Part shown: positions 34,464 to 43,604 of the stretch, in pieces | How positions within the stretch are numbered: position 1 is the stretch's first letter | Layout: each line of letters starts with the position of its first letter | Assembly (NCBI GenBank): GCA_964606885.1 | Contig: CAZSHB010000005.1 | Coordinates: 1 to 64,000, forward strand | DNA: 64,000 nt | Direction of reading: 5' to 3' | From: CAZSHB01 sp964606885 | GTDB taxonomy: Bacteria; Babelota; Babeliae; Babelales; CAIQNR01 | Translations under genes and position numbers: made by a program | Notes under the pieces: generated by a model | The model's database searches: none | What the model saw: only the letters and a program-made list of their open reading frames with translations | What the model was told of the DNA's origin: nothing

Positions 34464-35300
34464 ATGAAGATTTTAATTCCAGCCGATGTCCCTCAACACC
34501 TACAAGCTACGTACAAAAAGCATTATTCTACGCTCACAAAAGATACTGAACGTATATTGCTGTTTGCTGCTGACCAAAAAATGGAACACTTAAATGCAGA
34601 CTTTGCAGGCGACACATTACCAGAAGGCATTGATGATCCTGCTTATCTTTTTGCACTTGCTAACACCAACTACTTTGGTGCCTTTGCAGCGCACGTCGGA
34701 CTTATTGCGCGTTATGCTAATCAGTTTCCTGGAATCAATTATATTGCAAAACTTAACGGTAAAACAAACAGCACCAAGGGCGAACCATATAGCAAACAGC
34801 TGTGGAGTGTACAAGACGCACTTGCTCTTGAACATGCTGCCATTATTGGTGTTGGTTATACGATTTATTTAGGAAGTAGTTTTGAGCGAGACATGCTGAC
34901 AGAAGCTGCTCAAATAGTAACACAAGCGCATCACCATGGACTGCTTGCAGTGTTGTGGATCTATCCACGCGGTGCAGCAATCACAAACGATACAAGCCCT
35001 GAAATTACTGCAGGAGCTGCAGGCGTTGCTGCAAGTTTGGGTGCTGACGTGGTTAAAATTAAATGCCCTGACGGTGCACCAGAAAGTTTACAGGCTGTAG
35101 TACGGGCTGCTGGCAATACCAAAGTGATAGTTTCTGGAGGCGTTAAACAGGAACCAAAACAGTTCGTAAAAGAAGTGGGTGACTGGATAAAAATTGGCGG
35201 AGTTGCTGGTGCAGCGGTTGGCAGAAACATTTTCCAGAACAGTCCTGAACAAGCACTTGCTATCAGTGCCTCACTTTCAGAACTTATCTATAAGCATTAA
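34464..35300 (+). CDS. Class I fructose-bisphosphate aldolase (DhnA/archaeal type)
   Basis: This 278-residue TIM-barrel protein resembles the DhnA/LacD/DeoC aldolase group. The expected Schiff-base lysine is in ADVVKIKCP. Phosphate-binding motifs are VSGGV and AAVGRNIFQ, and FAADQKMEH sits at the start of the barrel. It cleaves fructose-1,6-bisphosphate to triose phosphates or catalyses a related aldol step. With pgi it suggests a working upper-glycolysis segment. It is close to ftsI with a 3-base gap. Confidence 0.87.
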   Translation: MKILIPADVPQHLQATYKKHYSTLTKDTERILLFAADQKMEHLNADFAGDTLPEGIDDPAYLFALANTNYFGAFAAHVGLIARYANQFPGINYIAKLNGKTNSTKGEPYSKQLWSVQDALALEHAAIIGVGYTIYLGSSFERDMLTEAAQIVTQAHHHGLLAVLWIYPRGAAITNDTSPEITAGAAGVAASLGADVVKIKCPDGAPESLQAVVRAAGNTKVIVSGGVKQEPKQFVKEVGDWIKIGGVAGAAVGRNIFQNSPEQALAISASLSELIYKH

Positions 35301-35316
35301 GATGCTGCACAGTATG

Positions 35317-36075
35317 TTAATCTTCTTGAGACTGTGATGCAACAAGTTCATGCTCAGTTTTAGTATATGATTTTACATACGTAAAAAGAGCCATAGCAAC
35401 CGCTACCTGCCTGATAAGCACCCAATCTTTTGCCGTACAAAACGTGTGCGCAGCAATGCCAAGTATGGGTAATGCTGTACCAACCATAACCCCTTCTGCC
35501 ACCGCTGATACTAAAGGGAACTCAAGTCTTTGTGTAGTATTTGTAGTATCTATCTGTTCAACTCTCGTCTGCTCATGTCTTTCAAATTCATCCCTATATA
35601 ACAAATCTCCTGCTGCATTAAACCTTCTAGACTCCATCCATATACTTGTAAAAAACATATAACTTGTCTTTTGCTGCGCAGAGTCTTTTTTATCTTTGCC
35701 AGTTTTATATAAATCATTTGCCATACCACTCAAACCTATCAATCCTAAATATGCAGCTTCACGCACAAAGGGATGATTATCATACGTTGCACGAGCAAGT
35801 AGTAAGAAAGCAGCTGCAGATGATACACCTACTCCAAAACCTACCAACGGTAGAATTTTCCTCTTGCCATAATCGTCGCATACAGACTCAAGAGAACGCT
35901 CCCATGTACTAACTTTTGATGCCCTTTTGAGTGTTTCCCGCCCCTCCAAAACACACTGCCGCACGTAATCAGAAGTCAGTATGGTTGGACCAGCTACAAA
36001 ACCTATAGGCAGTACCGCATGCAGAGATACAATTATACTACTCCATACAAACATCATAAAAACATGCTTCAACAC
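35317..36075 (-). CDS. Membrane protein of unknown function, similar to the 3572-6901 array
   Basis: I start this at a GTG (36075) preceded by GGGAGAG; a TTG at 36072 is equally possible, giving about 252 residues. It has an N-terminal hydrophobic segment, then small-residue helices (LPLVGFGVGVSSAAAFLLLARA and AYLGLIGLSGMAND) and a long polar stretch. It ends with further hydrophobic helices. The segment CDDYGKRKILPLVGFGVGV recalls the Cys-plus-helix pattern of the 3572-6901 proteins. No known family was recognised. Confidence 0.55.
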   Translation of the reverse strand: MLKHVFMMFVWSSIIVSLHAVLPIGFVAGPTILTSDYVRQCVLEGRETLKRASKVSTWERSLESVCDDYGKRKILPLVGFGVGVSSAAAFLLLARATYDNHPFVREAAYLGLIGLSGMANDLYKTGKDKKDSAQQKTSYMFFTSIWMESRRFNAAGDLLYRDEFERHEQTRVEQIDTTNTTQRLEFPLVSAVAEGVMVGTALPILGIAAHTFCTAKDWVLIRQVAVAMALFTYVKSYTKTEHELVASQSQED

Positions 36076-36167
36076 GAATACTCTCCCATTAAGAAACTGA
36101 TTAGAACTCACGCCTCAGATGGTATAGCATATTTTTTAACCAGCAACTTTATCAGCCATATAACAAA

Positions 36168-36196
36168 AAAGCGCAGGCCATATGCACTGCGCTTTA
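36168..36196 (-). terminator. Terminator of the 36232 gene
   Basis: A 9-bp stem (AAAGCGCAG and complement) with a 10-base loop and T-rich end on the reverse strand follows the leftward gene 36232-36633. Confidence 0.75.
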
Positions 36197-36231
36197 AAAA
36201 CTTGTGTGTAAAAATATAACACTTACTAAGA

Positions 36232-36633
36232 TTACTTTGTAGCCCAATAATCAATCATTACATCAGCCGGCACTTTTAAATCATATTTTTTAGCAATCTT
36301 GTAACAACGCCGCAGATATATAACAAAAGCTGCCAAAACTGGCCCATCAAGGGCTATACCGTATGCAAGCGGATAATACATCAACAATTTAGGCAAAATT
36401 TTAGGCTCTAATTGCACATCGATACCTATAATAAGCGCTACCCATGCTACTGAAAATAATCCAAAAGCAACTGTAGATGAAAATTGCTCTTTCTGACAGG
36501 CTTTTACTCTCTCGTCATAGGTGCTTATTACTTTATCTGCAGATATTTTTTCAACTGCTATCGGATGTTCTTGCGCAGCACCAATTACACCAGAACCAAC
36601 TAATAGACTTAACACTAACAACTTTTTGAACAT
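36232..36633 (-). CDS. Small exported membrane protein of unknown function
   Basis: This 133-residue protein has a signal peptide (MFKKLLVLSLLVGSGVIGAAQ). Two hydrophobic helices (VAFGLFSVAWVALIIGI and LAYGIALDGPVLAAFVIYL) follow a charged segment with one Cys. Size and layout resemble the membrane proteins at 3572-6901. It is followed by its own terminator. No family was recognised. Confidence 0.55.
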   Translation of the reverse strand: MFKKLLVLSLLVGSGVIGAAQEHPIAVEKISADKVISTYDERVKACQKEQFSSTVAFGLFSVAWVALIIGIDVQLEPKILPKLLMYYPLAYGIALDGPVLAAFVIYLRRCYKIAKKYDLKVPADVMIDYWATK

Positions 36634-36652
36634 AGGAAACCCTAAAAACTAC

Positions 36653-37000
36653 TTACCAAACGCGTTCAACGACTGTAACTGGCATATACACCGTACGTTC
36701 AACATAACGCGGAAACAGCTCTGGATGTGTGATCATAAATACCATTGCCGCAACATAACAACATGCTAATGCCGTTACCGCTATACCTTCTGCAATCTTT
36801 TCGCCCGTTGATTTTTTACGTATTTCAAACACTGGTCGTGTAGATACCGTACTGCTAACACATGGTGTAGATGTTTCTGTTACCGTAACCGTAGTAACTG
36901 GTTGTTGATAACGTGGTTGATACGTATGCGTATACCCATAGCCTGCAAAAGCTGCCGAACAACTTGCAAACAAAGCAACTAACAAAAACTTTTTAAACAC
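36653..37000 (-). CDS. Small exported membrane protein of unknown function
   Basis: This 115-residue protein starts at a GTG with an AGGGG site. It has a signal peptide (about 20 residues, ending AFAG), a Tyr/Gln/Pro/Thr-rich stretch (HTYQPRYQQPVTTVTVTETS) and one hydrophobic helix near residues 70-92 (IAVTALACCYVAAMVFMI). It lies 19 bases upstream of the 36232 gene and is probably in the same leftward transcript. No family was recognised. Confidence 0.55.
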   Translation of the reverse strand: MFKKFLLVALFASCSAAFAGYGYTHTYQPRYQQPVTTVTVTETSTPCVSSTVSTRPVFEIRKKSTGEKIAEGIAVTALACCYVAAMVFMITHPELFPRYVERTVYMPVTVVERVW

Positions 37001-37188
37001 TGAAAAACCCCTAACCCAACAATTAATAATAGCTCTAGAATAACCTTAACGCAGGCTAAACACAACGGGCACCAGGGGGTTATAGACAAATAGAATTTTC
37101 AAATAAGCTTGTTTTTATAGATCTTAAAAATAAGCCAAGAATATGACCAAGAAACTTGCGATACTACTCTCCTTTTTTAAGAGGTTAC

Positions 37189-37722
37189 TTACGCAAGTAA
37201 TTCTGCAATTTCTGCTTTAAGAACAAGAATTTTGCTTACTTGAGCTCTTTGTGCTTCAAGCGTTGCTGGTTGTTGTTTTTGTAAAGCAACAAGTTCCGCC
37301 ATCTTTGCACGTGCTTCTTTTTTAACAAACAACACATATGCGCTGATAACTGCAAGCTTTTGACCAACCCATGTATCAGTTGCTAAAGGAGCTTCTACAA
37401 GAGCAGTGCGAGCCAATTGGCCAATCCACTTGGTTGAAGTCATAGCATCACCAATAGTAAATTCTGTCTTCCACTTTGCTACACCTTTGCCAGTGACATC
37501 TGAAGCAAAAGCATATTCATACTTTACGCCACACTTAAGAGGATCAAGCGCTAACACACCAATGAAAGGTGTTTGTCCAAGAGGGAATTCAACACATGTT
37601 TTAATCTTTTGAATATCTTTAAAAGTAACTTGAGAAGATGCATCTTCTTTGTGTGCACTAACAGTAGGCACAAGCAACAAAGAAAGACTTAAAAACGCTA
37701 TCTTTGTAATGTTTTTGTTCAC
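37189..37722 (-). CDS. Exported protein of unknown function
   Basis: This 177-residue protein starts at a GTG with a signal peptide (to VSAH, about residue 24). The central region has two Cys (KTCVEF, LKCGVKY) and beta-strand character. A helical C-terminus (about 130-177) is rich in Lys, Gln, Ala and Glu. About 190 bases before it hold nothing I can identify. No family was recognised. Confidence 0.55.
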   Translation of the reverse strand: MNKNITKIAFLSLSLLLVPTVSAHKEDASSQVTFKDIQKIKTCVEFPLGQTPFIGVLALDPLKCGVKYEYAFASDVTGKGVAKWKTEFTIGDAMTSTKWIGQLARTALVEAPLATDTWVGQKLAVISAYVLFVKKEARAKMAELVALQKQQPATLEAQRAQVSKILVLKAEIAELLA

Positions 37723-37941
37723 GATAAGACCTTACAGTAAAGGGATAATAAGAACGAATAACTCTATACCGATGGTCTTTTTTGTCAAAAAATCCACTCC
37801 AAAGCAAGCTATGCCAGCCGCTTTTACACAAACTATAAAGTGTACAAAAAAGAACAGTTCCGTTCGTATAAGAACAATACTTGTGTTTCAAAGTGAGGTT
37901 ATTTAAGATCAGACGACCAACTATTAAAAGTAAGGAGAGAA

Positions 37942-39360
37942 ATGAAAAAATACCTGATTGCGGGACTGACCCTGCTCTGTTCACTGAACGCTAACGAAAA
38001 TCAGATATTAGGTAAAAAAATCTACTACGCCAAAAGTTTTTTGTTCACTCGGCCCGCCTATCAAGAACTCGCTCTCCATCAGGCCCTCTGGCACAATCCG
38101 CTTCTTGATATCACCAGAAAAGGCGCTATTAACCTTGCACCTGTGTATCAAAAAAGTACTAACCCTGGCAAAATCAAAACCTTCTTTTTACCACCTGATA
38201 CTCCTGAACTGTTGGTATCTACTAACGCTCTTGATCGCAATATGCTGCCTGAATGGTTAGGCTTACCGTCAAACTTTACCGGTAACTTTACCTTTGCACC
38301 AAAACAACAAGAAGCCGGATTCTTAATGGAATTTAGATACATGATTGGTGATTTTCTTAACATTCCCTTTTTACAAAACTCATGGGTTGACGTACAGGTA
38401 CCAGTTACTGAAGTACGCAATAACATGAACCTAACTCAATGGAATATAGAAAACGCTCCCGCATCTACCACACCGGTACATGATATTGTATCCGCGTTTA
38501 ATAACCCAACATGGCACTACAACAAAATAAATGGTGCACAAAAAAAACTTGGCATTTCTGAACTACGTCTTGCTATCGGTACCACCTTTCTTTCAACAGA
38601 ACGGGGTTATGTGGCAACCTACTCAGCACTCTCTATACCAACAACTAAACCGTTTGATGGTCGTTATCAGTTTGCACCACAAATTGGATACAACGGACAT
38701 GTTGGAATTATCTGGGGTATCTTGATGGAATGCCCACTGACACGCCCTGGATGCAATCAAAAGCTAAGTTTCCAAGTAAGTTTAGAAAACAACTGGTTGA
38801 TCCGTAACCATCAATACCGAACGATTGATATTCAAGACAAACCATGGAGCCGCTACTTACTCTTTAGAAAACAGTACGAAGCTGCAGATGTTACCTACCC
38901 TGGCGTTAACGTCTTAACACAAAAAGTACGCGTCTCTCCGCACAGTGTTATTGAATTTGCAGTTGGATTCCGAGGAACTATGCAAAACGGCCTACAAGGC
39001 GAATTTGGCTACAACCTCTGGGGCTTTGGTGGCGACTCATTACGCCTGACTTCTTCGTGGACTGGTGAATATGGTATCGCAGGTACAACTGCAAACACCA
39101 CCGCACACAACAGCACACTCCGTTACCGCGCTCCTAACGATGCAGTCTTTAGACCAGTTACTATAACCGAACTTGATATCAACACTGCAGTTATGCCATC
39201 TGCCGTTATTCATCGTATCTATGCTTCACTTGGTATCATTAAAAAAGGTACTAAACTAGATGGTATTTTTGGTGTTGGCGGTGCCATTGATATTCCACAA
39301 AACACAACCAAATCTCTTTCAACATGGAACTTATGGTTTACCGTTGCAGGTGGGTTCTAA
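37942..39360 (+). CDS. Secreted or outer-membrane protein of unknown function
   Basis: This 472-residue protein has an AAGGAGAG site and a signal peptide (MKKYLIAGLTLLCSLNANE). The rest is rich in aromatic residues and alternating strands (GHVGIIWGILME, QLSFQVSLENNWLIR-like segments, HRIYASLGII). It ends WFTVAGGF with C-terminal Phe, the recognition signal for Bam-dependent outer-membrane barrels. I infer a beta-barrel, possibly a porin. No family was recognised. It ends 2 bases before prmC starts. Confidence 0.65.
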   Translation: MKKYLIAGLTLLCSLNANENQILGKKIYYAKSFLFTRPAYQELALHQALWHNPLLDITRKGAINLAPVYQKSTNPGKIKTFFLPPDTPELLVSTNALDRNMLPEWLGLPSNFTGNFTFAPKQQEAGFLMEFRYMIGDFLNIPFLQNSWVDVQVPVTEVRNNMNLTQWNIENAPASTTPVHDIVSAFNNPTWHYNKINGAQKKLGISELRLAIGTTFLSTERGYVATYSALSIPTTKPFDGRYQFAPQIGYNGHVGIIWGILMECPLTRPGCNQKLSFQVSLENNWLIRNHQYRTIDIQDKPWSRYLLFRKQYEAADVTYPGVNVLTQKVRVSPHSVIEFAVGFRGTMQNGLQGEFGYNLWGFGGDSLRLTSSWTGEYGIAGTTANTTAHNSTLRYRAPNDAVFRPVTITELDINTAVMPSAVIHRIYASLGIIKKGTKLDGIFGVGGAIDIPQNTTKSLSTWNLWFTVAGGF

Positions 39361-39362
39361 CT

Positions 39363-40247
39363 ATGCAGCCAACTGTTCGCACAATCATTCAAGAACTCAT
39401 TATCACCTTAAGTGATTACTACCAAACAGAAACGCATGCAACGCATGTTGCCTGGTGGTTGGTTGAAGCGGTCACCAAACAAAATCGCTTACAGATTCTT
39501 ACTAATCCCGCAAAAACACTTACTGCCGAACAGACCAATCAACTGCACACCTGGATCATCAAACACACGCAGGAGAATTTTCCGCTACAATATCTGATTG
39601 GATCAGTACCATTTGGACCGCTTGATATCTTAGTGCGCCCGCCAACACTCATTCCACGGCCAGAAACAGAAGGTTGGTGCGCTGCGCTGATTAACGATTT
39701 ACAACGATGTGGTAACAAGCCACTCACTATTCTTGATATGTGCAGCGGTTCTGGGTGCATCGGTCTTTGGCTTGCTCATGCGTTTCCACAGAGCAAAGTA
39801 GTAAGCATCGATATTGCAGACCAAGCATTAGCGTTGGCAGAAGAAAATGCACGTCATAACAACATCACCAATATTACGTTTTTACGATCCAATCTATTTG
39901 CTGTTCTTGACCCCCAAAATCAGTTCGATTTAATTGTTAGCAACCCTCCGTATATCACCCCAGAAGCGTGGATTAACCTCTCGCCTACGGTAAAAAACTG
40001 GGAAGATCGGGGAGCGTTAGTAGCACAATACCAAGGCCTTGAAATCATTCATAATTTGATCCAACAAGCCCCTTTTTATCTAAAAAACCAAGGTCCTCTT
40101 ACCCAAGAAGGTATAGCCCGATTAGTTATAGAAATTGGATACGACCAGGGCCCTGCGGTGGCAGAGTTGTGTAAAAACCGTGGTTTTGGTAAAGTAGAAG
40201 TTCTGATAGACCATGCTAACCGCGACCGAGTAGTCTGCAGTTGGTAA
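39363..40247 (+). CDS. prmC: Release factor glutamine methyltransferase
   Basis: PrmC methylates the GGQ glutamine of RF1 and RF2, raising termination rate. The 294-residue protein has a helical N-terminal domain, PRPETEGW, the SAM motif LDMCSGSGCIGLWLA and the catalytic SNPPYI. The start at 39363 has no strong ribosome site but follows the upstream stop by 2 bases. Its substrate RF2 is encoded at 2448. Confidence 0.93.
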   Translation: MQPTVRTIIQELIITLSDYYQTETHATHVAWWLVEAVTKQNRLQILTNPAKTLTAEQTNQLHTWIIKHTQENFPLQYLIGSVPFGPLDILVRPPTLIPRPETEGWCAALINDLQRCGNKPLTILDMCSGSGCIGLWLAHAFPQSKVVSIDIADQALALAEENARHNNITNITFLRSNLFAVLDPQNQFDLIVSNPPYITPEAWINLSPTVKNWEDRGALVAQYQGLEIIHNLIQQAPFYLKNQGPLTQEGIARLVIEIGYDQGPAVAELCKNRGFGKVEVLIDHANRDRVVCSW

Positions 40248-40276
40248 CCTTTCAACCCTTTACTATTAAATGAACT

Positions 40277-40558
40277 ATGAAAAAACTAATGTTCTCTTTT
40301 TGTGTAGTAACCATTTTGTACATCACCCATCATACAGCAAGTAATGCATCTTCTAGCAAAAGTACCACTACCAGTTGGCGTACACTTACAGAACTTACCA
40401 ATACACAGGGTGCAACTAAAACAACACCTCCAAAAGCTTTTAGAATTGACAATATCGTGCCTGGCACCAATGAAAAAAGTCTTTTTGTAGGTAGTAGCGC
40501 AGCTCGTGCAAAACAAGAACATGGGACATTTGCCAATACAACACAGCATGGTAATTAA
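40277..40558 (+). CDS. Small secreted protein overlapping mutL
   Basis: This 93-residue protein has a signal peptide (MKKLMFSFCVVTILYITHHTASNA) and a Ser/Thr-rich mature part. The last codons overlap the start of mutL (40548) by 11 bases. Function unknown. It is possibly only a signal-bearing leader, but the signal peptide and the overlap suggest a real coupled gene. Confidence 0.5.
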   Translation: MKKLMFSFCVVTILYITHHTASNASSSKSTTTSWRTLTELTNTQGATKTTPPKAFRIDNIVPGTNEKSLFVGSSAARAKQEHGTFANTTQHGN

Positions 40559-42389
40559 AAAATTAGCACCACACGAAGCACAAAAAATAGCCGCTGGTGA
40601 AGTTGTAGAACGACCCGCAAACATCATCAAAGAGCTGGTAGAAAACAGTATCGATGCAGGCGCAACACACATTACCATTTCCGTACAAGAAGGTGGCAAA
40701 ACAGGCATAACCATAACTGACAACGGGTCAGGCATGGACCGTGACGATGCTCTTATCTGTTTTGAACGACACACCACCAGTAAAATTACCGCGTTTGACG
40801 ATCTGCATACCCTCACCACGTTTGGCTTTAGAGGCGAAGCGCTTGCCAGTATCTGCTCAGTCAGTAAAACAACGATCACTACCAAAACAACAACTGCACC
40901 ACATGCACTGCAACTCCATATCCATGCAGGCACACTCGTTAAAGAACAACCAACAGCGCATGCAACAGGCACTACTATTGCTATCACCGATCTTTTTTAT
41001 AATGTCCCTGCACGTAAAAAATTCTTAAAAACATCGGCTACTGAATGGAACCAGACAAGCACACTGTTTAAAGCATTTTGCGTTGCCTACCCAGCAATTC
41101 ATTTTATCTTAGAACACAACAATCAAACGTTATACAACTGCCCTGGTGTGACGAATTTGCTTGACCGTACCGCACAAATGGTAGAACCGTACGTCACTAA
41201 ACATCTTTGTAACTTAGTTCCACAGACAGATAAACATGCCACCATTACAGGCGTTATTACTGCGCCACAGTACCATCGATACGATAGACAAAGTATCTAT
41301 CTCTTAGTGAATAATCGATGGGTTAAAAATTATGAACTTAGTAAAGCAGTTCTTAAAGGGTACGCCAACGTATTACAGCCAAACACCTATCCATACGCTG
41401 TAATCAACATTACTATCGATCCATTACTCGTTGATATTAATGTGCACCCTAAAAAAGAAGAAGTGGTTTTTTTACATCCACGGATCATAGAACAACAAGT
41501 AACAGCTGCCGTTAAAGCTACGCTTGAACAACAACTTTCACACCAACTTCAGCGCCCTGTTACCCTTGCACAACCAACAAACAACAACCATCAATCGCAC
41601 CGTGCACTTTGGGCTCCCCATCAACCATTTGCTCAAACCTTAGAACAGTTACCGCCCGTATTTTTTAAACAACCGCTCCACACAGATCCAGTTATACCAG
41701 AACAAATACACAGTAACGCCAACGCACAGCATGCTACACCAAATATAGAGCAACTACCGCCCGCATTTACCGAAACGCAAGACAGTTATTTACCAGTAGA
41801 AGAACAATCTCCGTATACGCTGATTGGGCAATTTAATACTACCTATATCTTGGTTGAACACGCTGATGGCCTTATGTTAATTGATCAACATGCTGCACAC
41901 GAACGTATTTTGTATGAACAGTATCGCCAACAATTTGAACACCCAGAAACAATTCATTTACTCTTCCCACTAACCGTTACACTCAGCACCGACGATCGCC
42001 AGCTGTTAGTACCGCATATGGCACTATTAGAAAAACATGGATTTGCTACCGACTTTTTAGGCGACACAACGCTCCTTATTACTGCAACGCCAGTGTTTGC
42101 AAAAACAATTAATATGCAAGAGCTCGTATACGAAATTATTGGATGGATCAAAGAATCGACCGATATTAATCCAGAAGATCTTTTTAAAAAAATGACAGAA
42201 AAATTACGCGCGCAACTTGCCTGTAAAGCAGCTATTAAAGCTGGTGACCCGTTAACACAAGAAAAAATGCAAGAACTGCTTAACACTCTTACACGTACAG
42301 AAAACAGATTCTCATGCCCTCATGGCAGACCAACGCAATGGCTACTCTCTACACGGGATATAGAAAAGAAATTCAAACGAATTACATAA
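40548..42389 (+). CDS. mutL: DNA mismatch repair protein MutL
   Basis: This protein of 613 residues has the GHKL ATPase motifs ELVENSIDAGA, DNGSGM and GFRGEAL near the start. The C-terminal endonuclease site is DQHAAHERI, with the ACKAAIKAGD and CPHGRPT motifs, so it is the nicking (non-E. coli) type of MutL. A variable Gln/Pro-rich linker (about 335-430) joins the halves. The start at 40548 overlaps the end of the small secreted gene 40277. The MutS-like protein at 17810 lacks a mismatch-binding domain, so the true partner MutS should be elsewhere in the genome. Confidence 0.96.
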   Translation: MVIKKLAPHEAQKIAAGEVVERPANIIKELVENSIDAGATHITISVQEGGKTGITITDNGSGMDRDDALICFERHTTSKITAFDDLHTLTTFGFRGEALASICSVSKTTITTKTTTAPHALQLHIHAGTLVKEQPTAHATGTTIAITDLFYNVPARKKFLKTSATEWNQTSTLFKAFCVAYPAIHFILEHNNQTLYNCPGVTNLLDRTAQMVEPYVTKHLCNLVPQTDKHATITGVITAPQYHRYDRQSIYLLVNNRWVKNYELSKAVLKGYANVLQPNTYPYAVINITIDPLLVDINVHPKKEEVVFLHPRIIEQQVTAAVKATLEQQLSHQLQRPVTLAQPTNNNHQSHRALWAPHQPFAQTLEQLPPVFFKQPLHTDPVIPEQIHSNANAQHATPNIEQLPPAFTETQDSYLPVEEQSPYTLIGQFNTTYILVEHADGLMLIDQHAAHERILYEQYRQQFEHPETIHLLFPLTVTLSTDDRQLLVPHMALLEKHGFATDFLGDTTLLITATPVFAKTINMQELVYEIIGWIKESTDINPEDLFKKMTEKLRAQLACKAAIKAGDPLTQEKMQELLNTLTRTENRFSCPHGRPTQWLLSTRDIEKKFKRIT

Positions 42390-42410
42390 AAAATTATAGG
42401 ATAAAAACAA

Positions 42411-42440
42411 AAAAGAGCGCTTATTACGGCGCTCTTTTTT
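42411..42440. terminator. Bidirectional terminator after mutL
   Basis: A 10-bp stem (AAAAGAGCGC with GCGCTCTTTT) and an 8-base loop are followed by a T-run. An A-run before it serves the converging gene at 42462. Confidence 0.88.
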
Positions 42441-42461
42441 TATCTTTATTATCTTAATAAA

Positions 42462-43343
42462 CTATTTGCTTGTTAACTGACGGTATACTTTTGAGATCAT
42501 CAAAATAGTCAGTGGCGTAACAATCGTATAAATCGCTACCATATACAAAATACTGTGCATATGAACTGTTGTAATATGGATATCAAATGCTGCTCTAATT
42601 AAACCGAACAGCACGTAAAAGAACACACCCATAACACAGAAGAAACCAAACAAATGCATACGTTGGCCTTGTGTTATAGTTGCACTCATAGAAAGCGCAC
42701 CAAAAACACCAGCATTCTTATCGATAATGCAGTAGCTAAACAGCACATAACGAATTAAATATGCAAATGCACCAGCTACTACTAACGGCATTGCAATAAG
42801 AGCAGTCCATGCGCTTAGATGAGCAACTTTTGCAATAATAATAAAGATCGGCACCATCACAATTGAGCTACCTGTTGCCACAACTAAACTGTATAAACCG
42901 AACAATAACGAGCTACCAATATAGGTAGGCAGATACTGTTTTACACTCAAGAAAGTGTCAAAACTGCTTTTGTTTTTATCAACTAATTGTAGCGCTACTT
43001 TGATCAAACCAAGATGCACAAACATCGCAGCCAACCAAAGAACAACCATAGTTAAAAAAATCAAGAACAACGAACCCTTAGAAGTTGTGTCCATGTAGTG
43101 AGCAATTTTTGTGCTGGTACGATTAATAATGCCCGTTACGTTACTACCATCAGCAGTAATTTCTATCGTTTCTTCTGGCATTTCTTGATACACACCAAGT
43201 GAGCGTGCAAGGTGACGTGGACCAACTAAAGAAGACCAACTTACCACACCACTAATCGCACCTAAGGTCGCTAACAATATAATATGCTTAACATAGAGAG
43301 CAGACGCTCCTGATAAAGCACTATACAACGATATTTTAGACAT
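42462..43343 (-). CDS. Multi-pass membrane protein of unknown function
   Basis: This 293-residue protein has about six hydrophobic helices. The start at 43343 (MSKISLYSALSG) has an AGGAGA site with proper spacing. After the first helix comes a soluble stretch (GPRHLARSLGVYQEMPEETIEITADGSN region, split by helices), and the C-terminal half is nearly all membrane. It may be a permease-like or DUF4013-type protein, but I cannot confirm a family. A small membrane gene lies 37 bases upstream. Confidence 0.6.
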   Translation of the reverse strand: MSKISLYSALSGASALYVKHIILLATLGAISGVVSWSSLVGPRHLARSLGVYQEMPEETIEITADGSNVTGIINRTSTKIAHYMDTTSKGSLFLIFLTMVVLWLAAMFVHLGLIKVALQLVDKNKSSFDTFLSVKQYLPTYIGSSLLFGLYSLVVATGSSIVMVPIFIIIAKVAHLSAWTALIAMPLVVAGAFAYLIRYVLFSYCIIDKNAGVFGALSMSATITQGQRMHLFGFFCVMGVFFYVLFGLIRAAFDIHITTVHMHSILYMVAIYTIVTPLTILMISKVYRQLTSK

Positions 43344-43380
43344 ACACATCTCCTTTTTTATGAGTAATACTTAGTAAACT

Positions 43381-43578
43381 TTACGATTTAAAAACATTAA
43401 AGACACGTTGTGCGTATTCAGATAGCCCTGGTTTGCCCATTAAGTGCAATCCATAATGTACTAATAAAATACTCACCACCGCAGACACTACTTTAAAAAA
43501 AGCACGGTCCACGATAAAGATAAATAAAATCGCTCCCAACCCCACCATTATCATGCCTTGCATTTTCTTACTGATCAT
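43381..43578 (-). CDS. Small membrane protein of unknown function
   Basis: This 65-residue protein has an AGGAG ribosome site. Two hydrophobic segments (MIMVGLGAILFIFIV and VVSAVVSILLVHYGLHLM) flank a short basic turn. The C-terminus is polar. It sits upstream of the 42462 membrane gene and downstream of the exported SDR, so the three probably form a leftward operon. Confidence 0.55.
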   Translation of the reverse strand: MISKKMQGMIMVGLGAILFIFIVDRAFFKVVSAVVSILLVHYGLHLMGKPGLSEYAQRVFNVFKS

Positions 43579-43604
43579 CTATCACTCCTTTACACTTAAA
43601 GTAC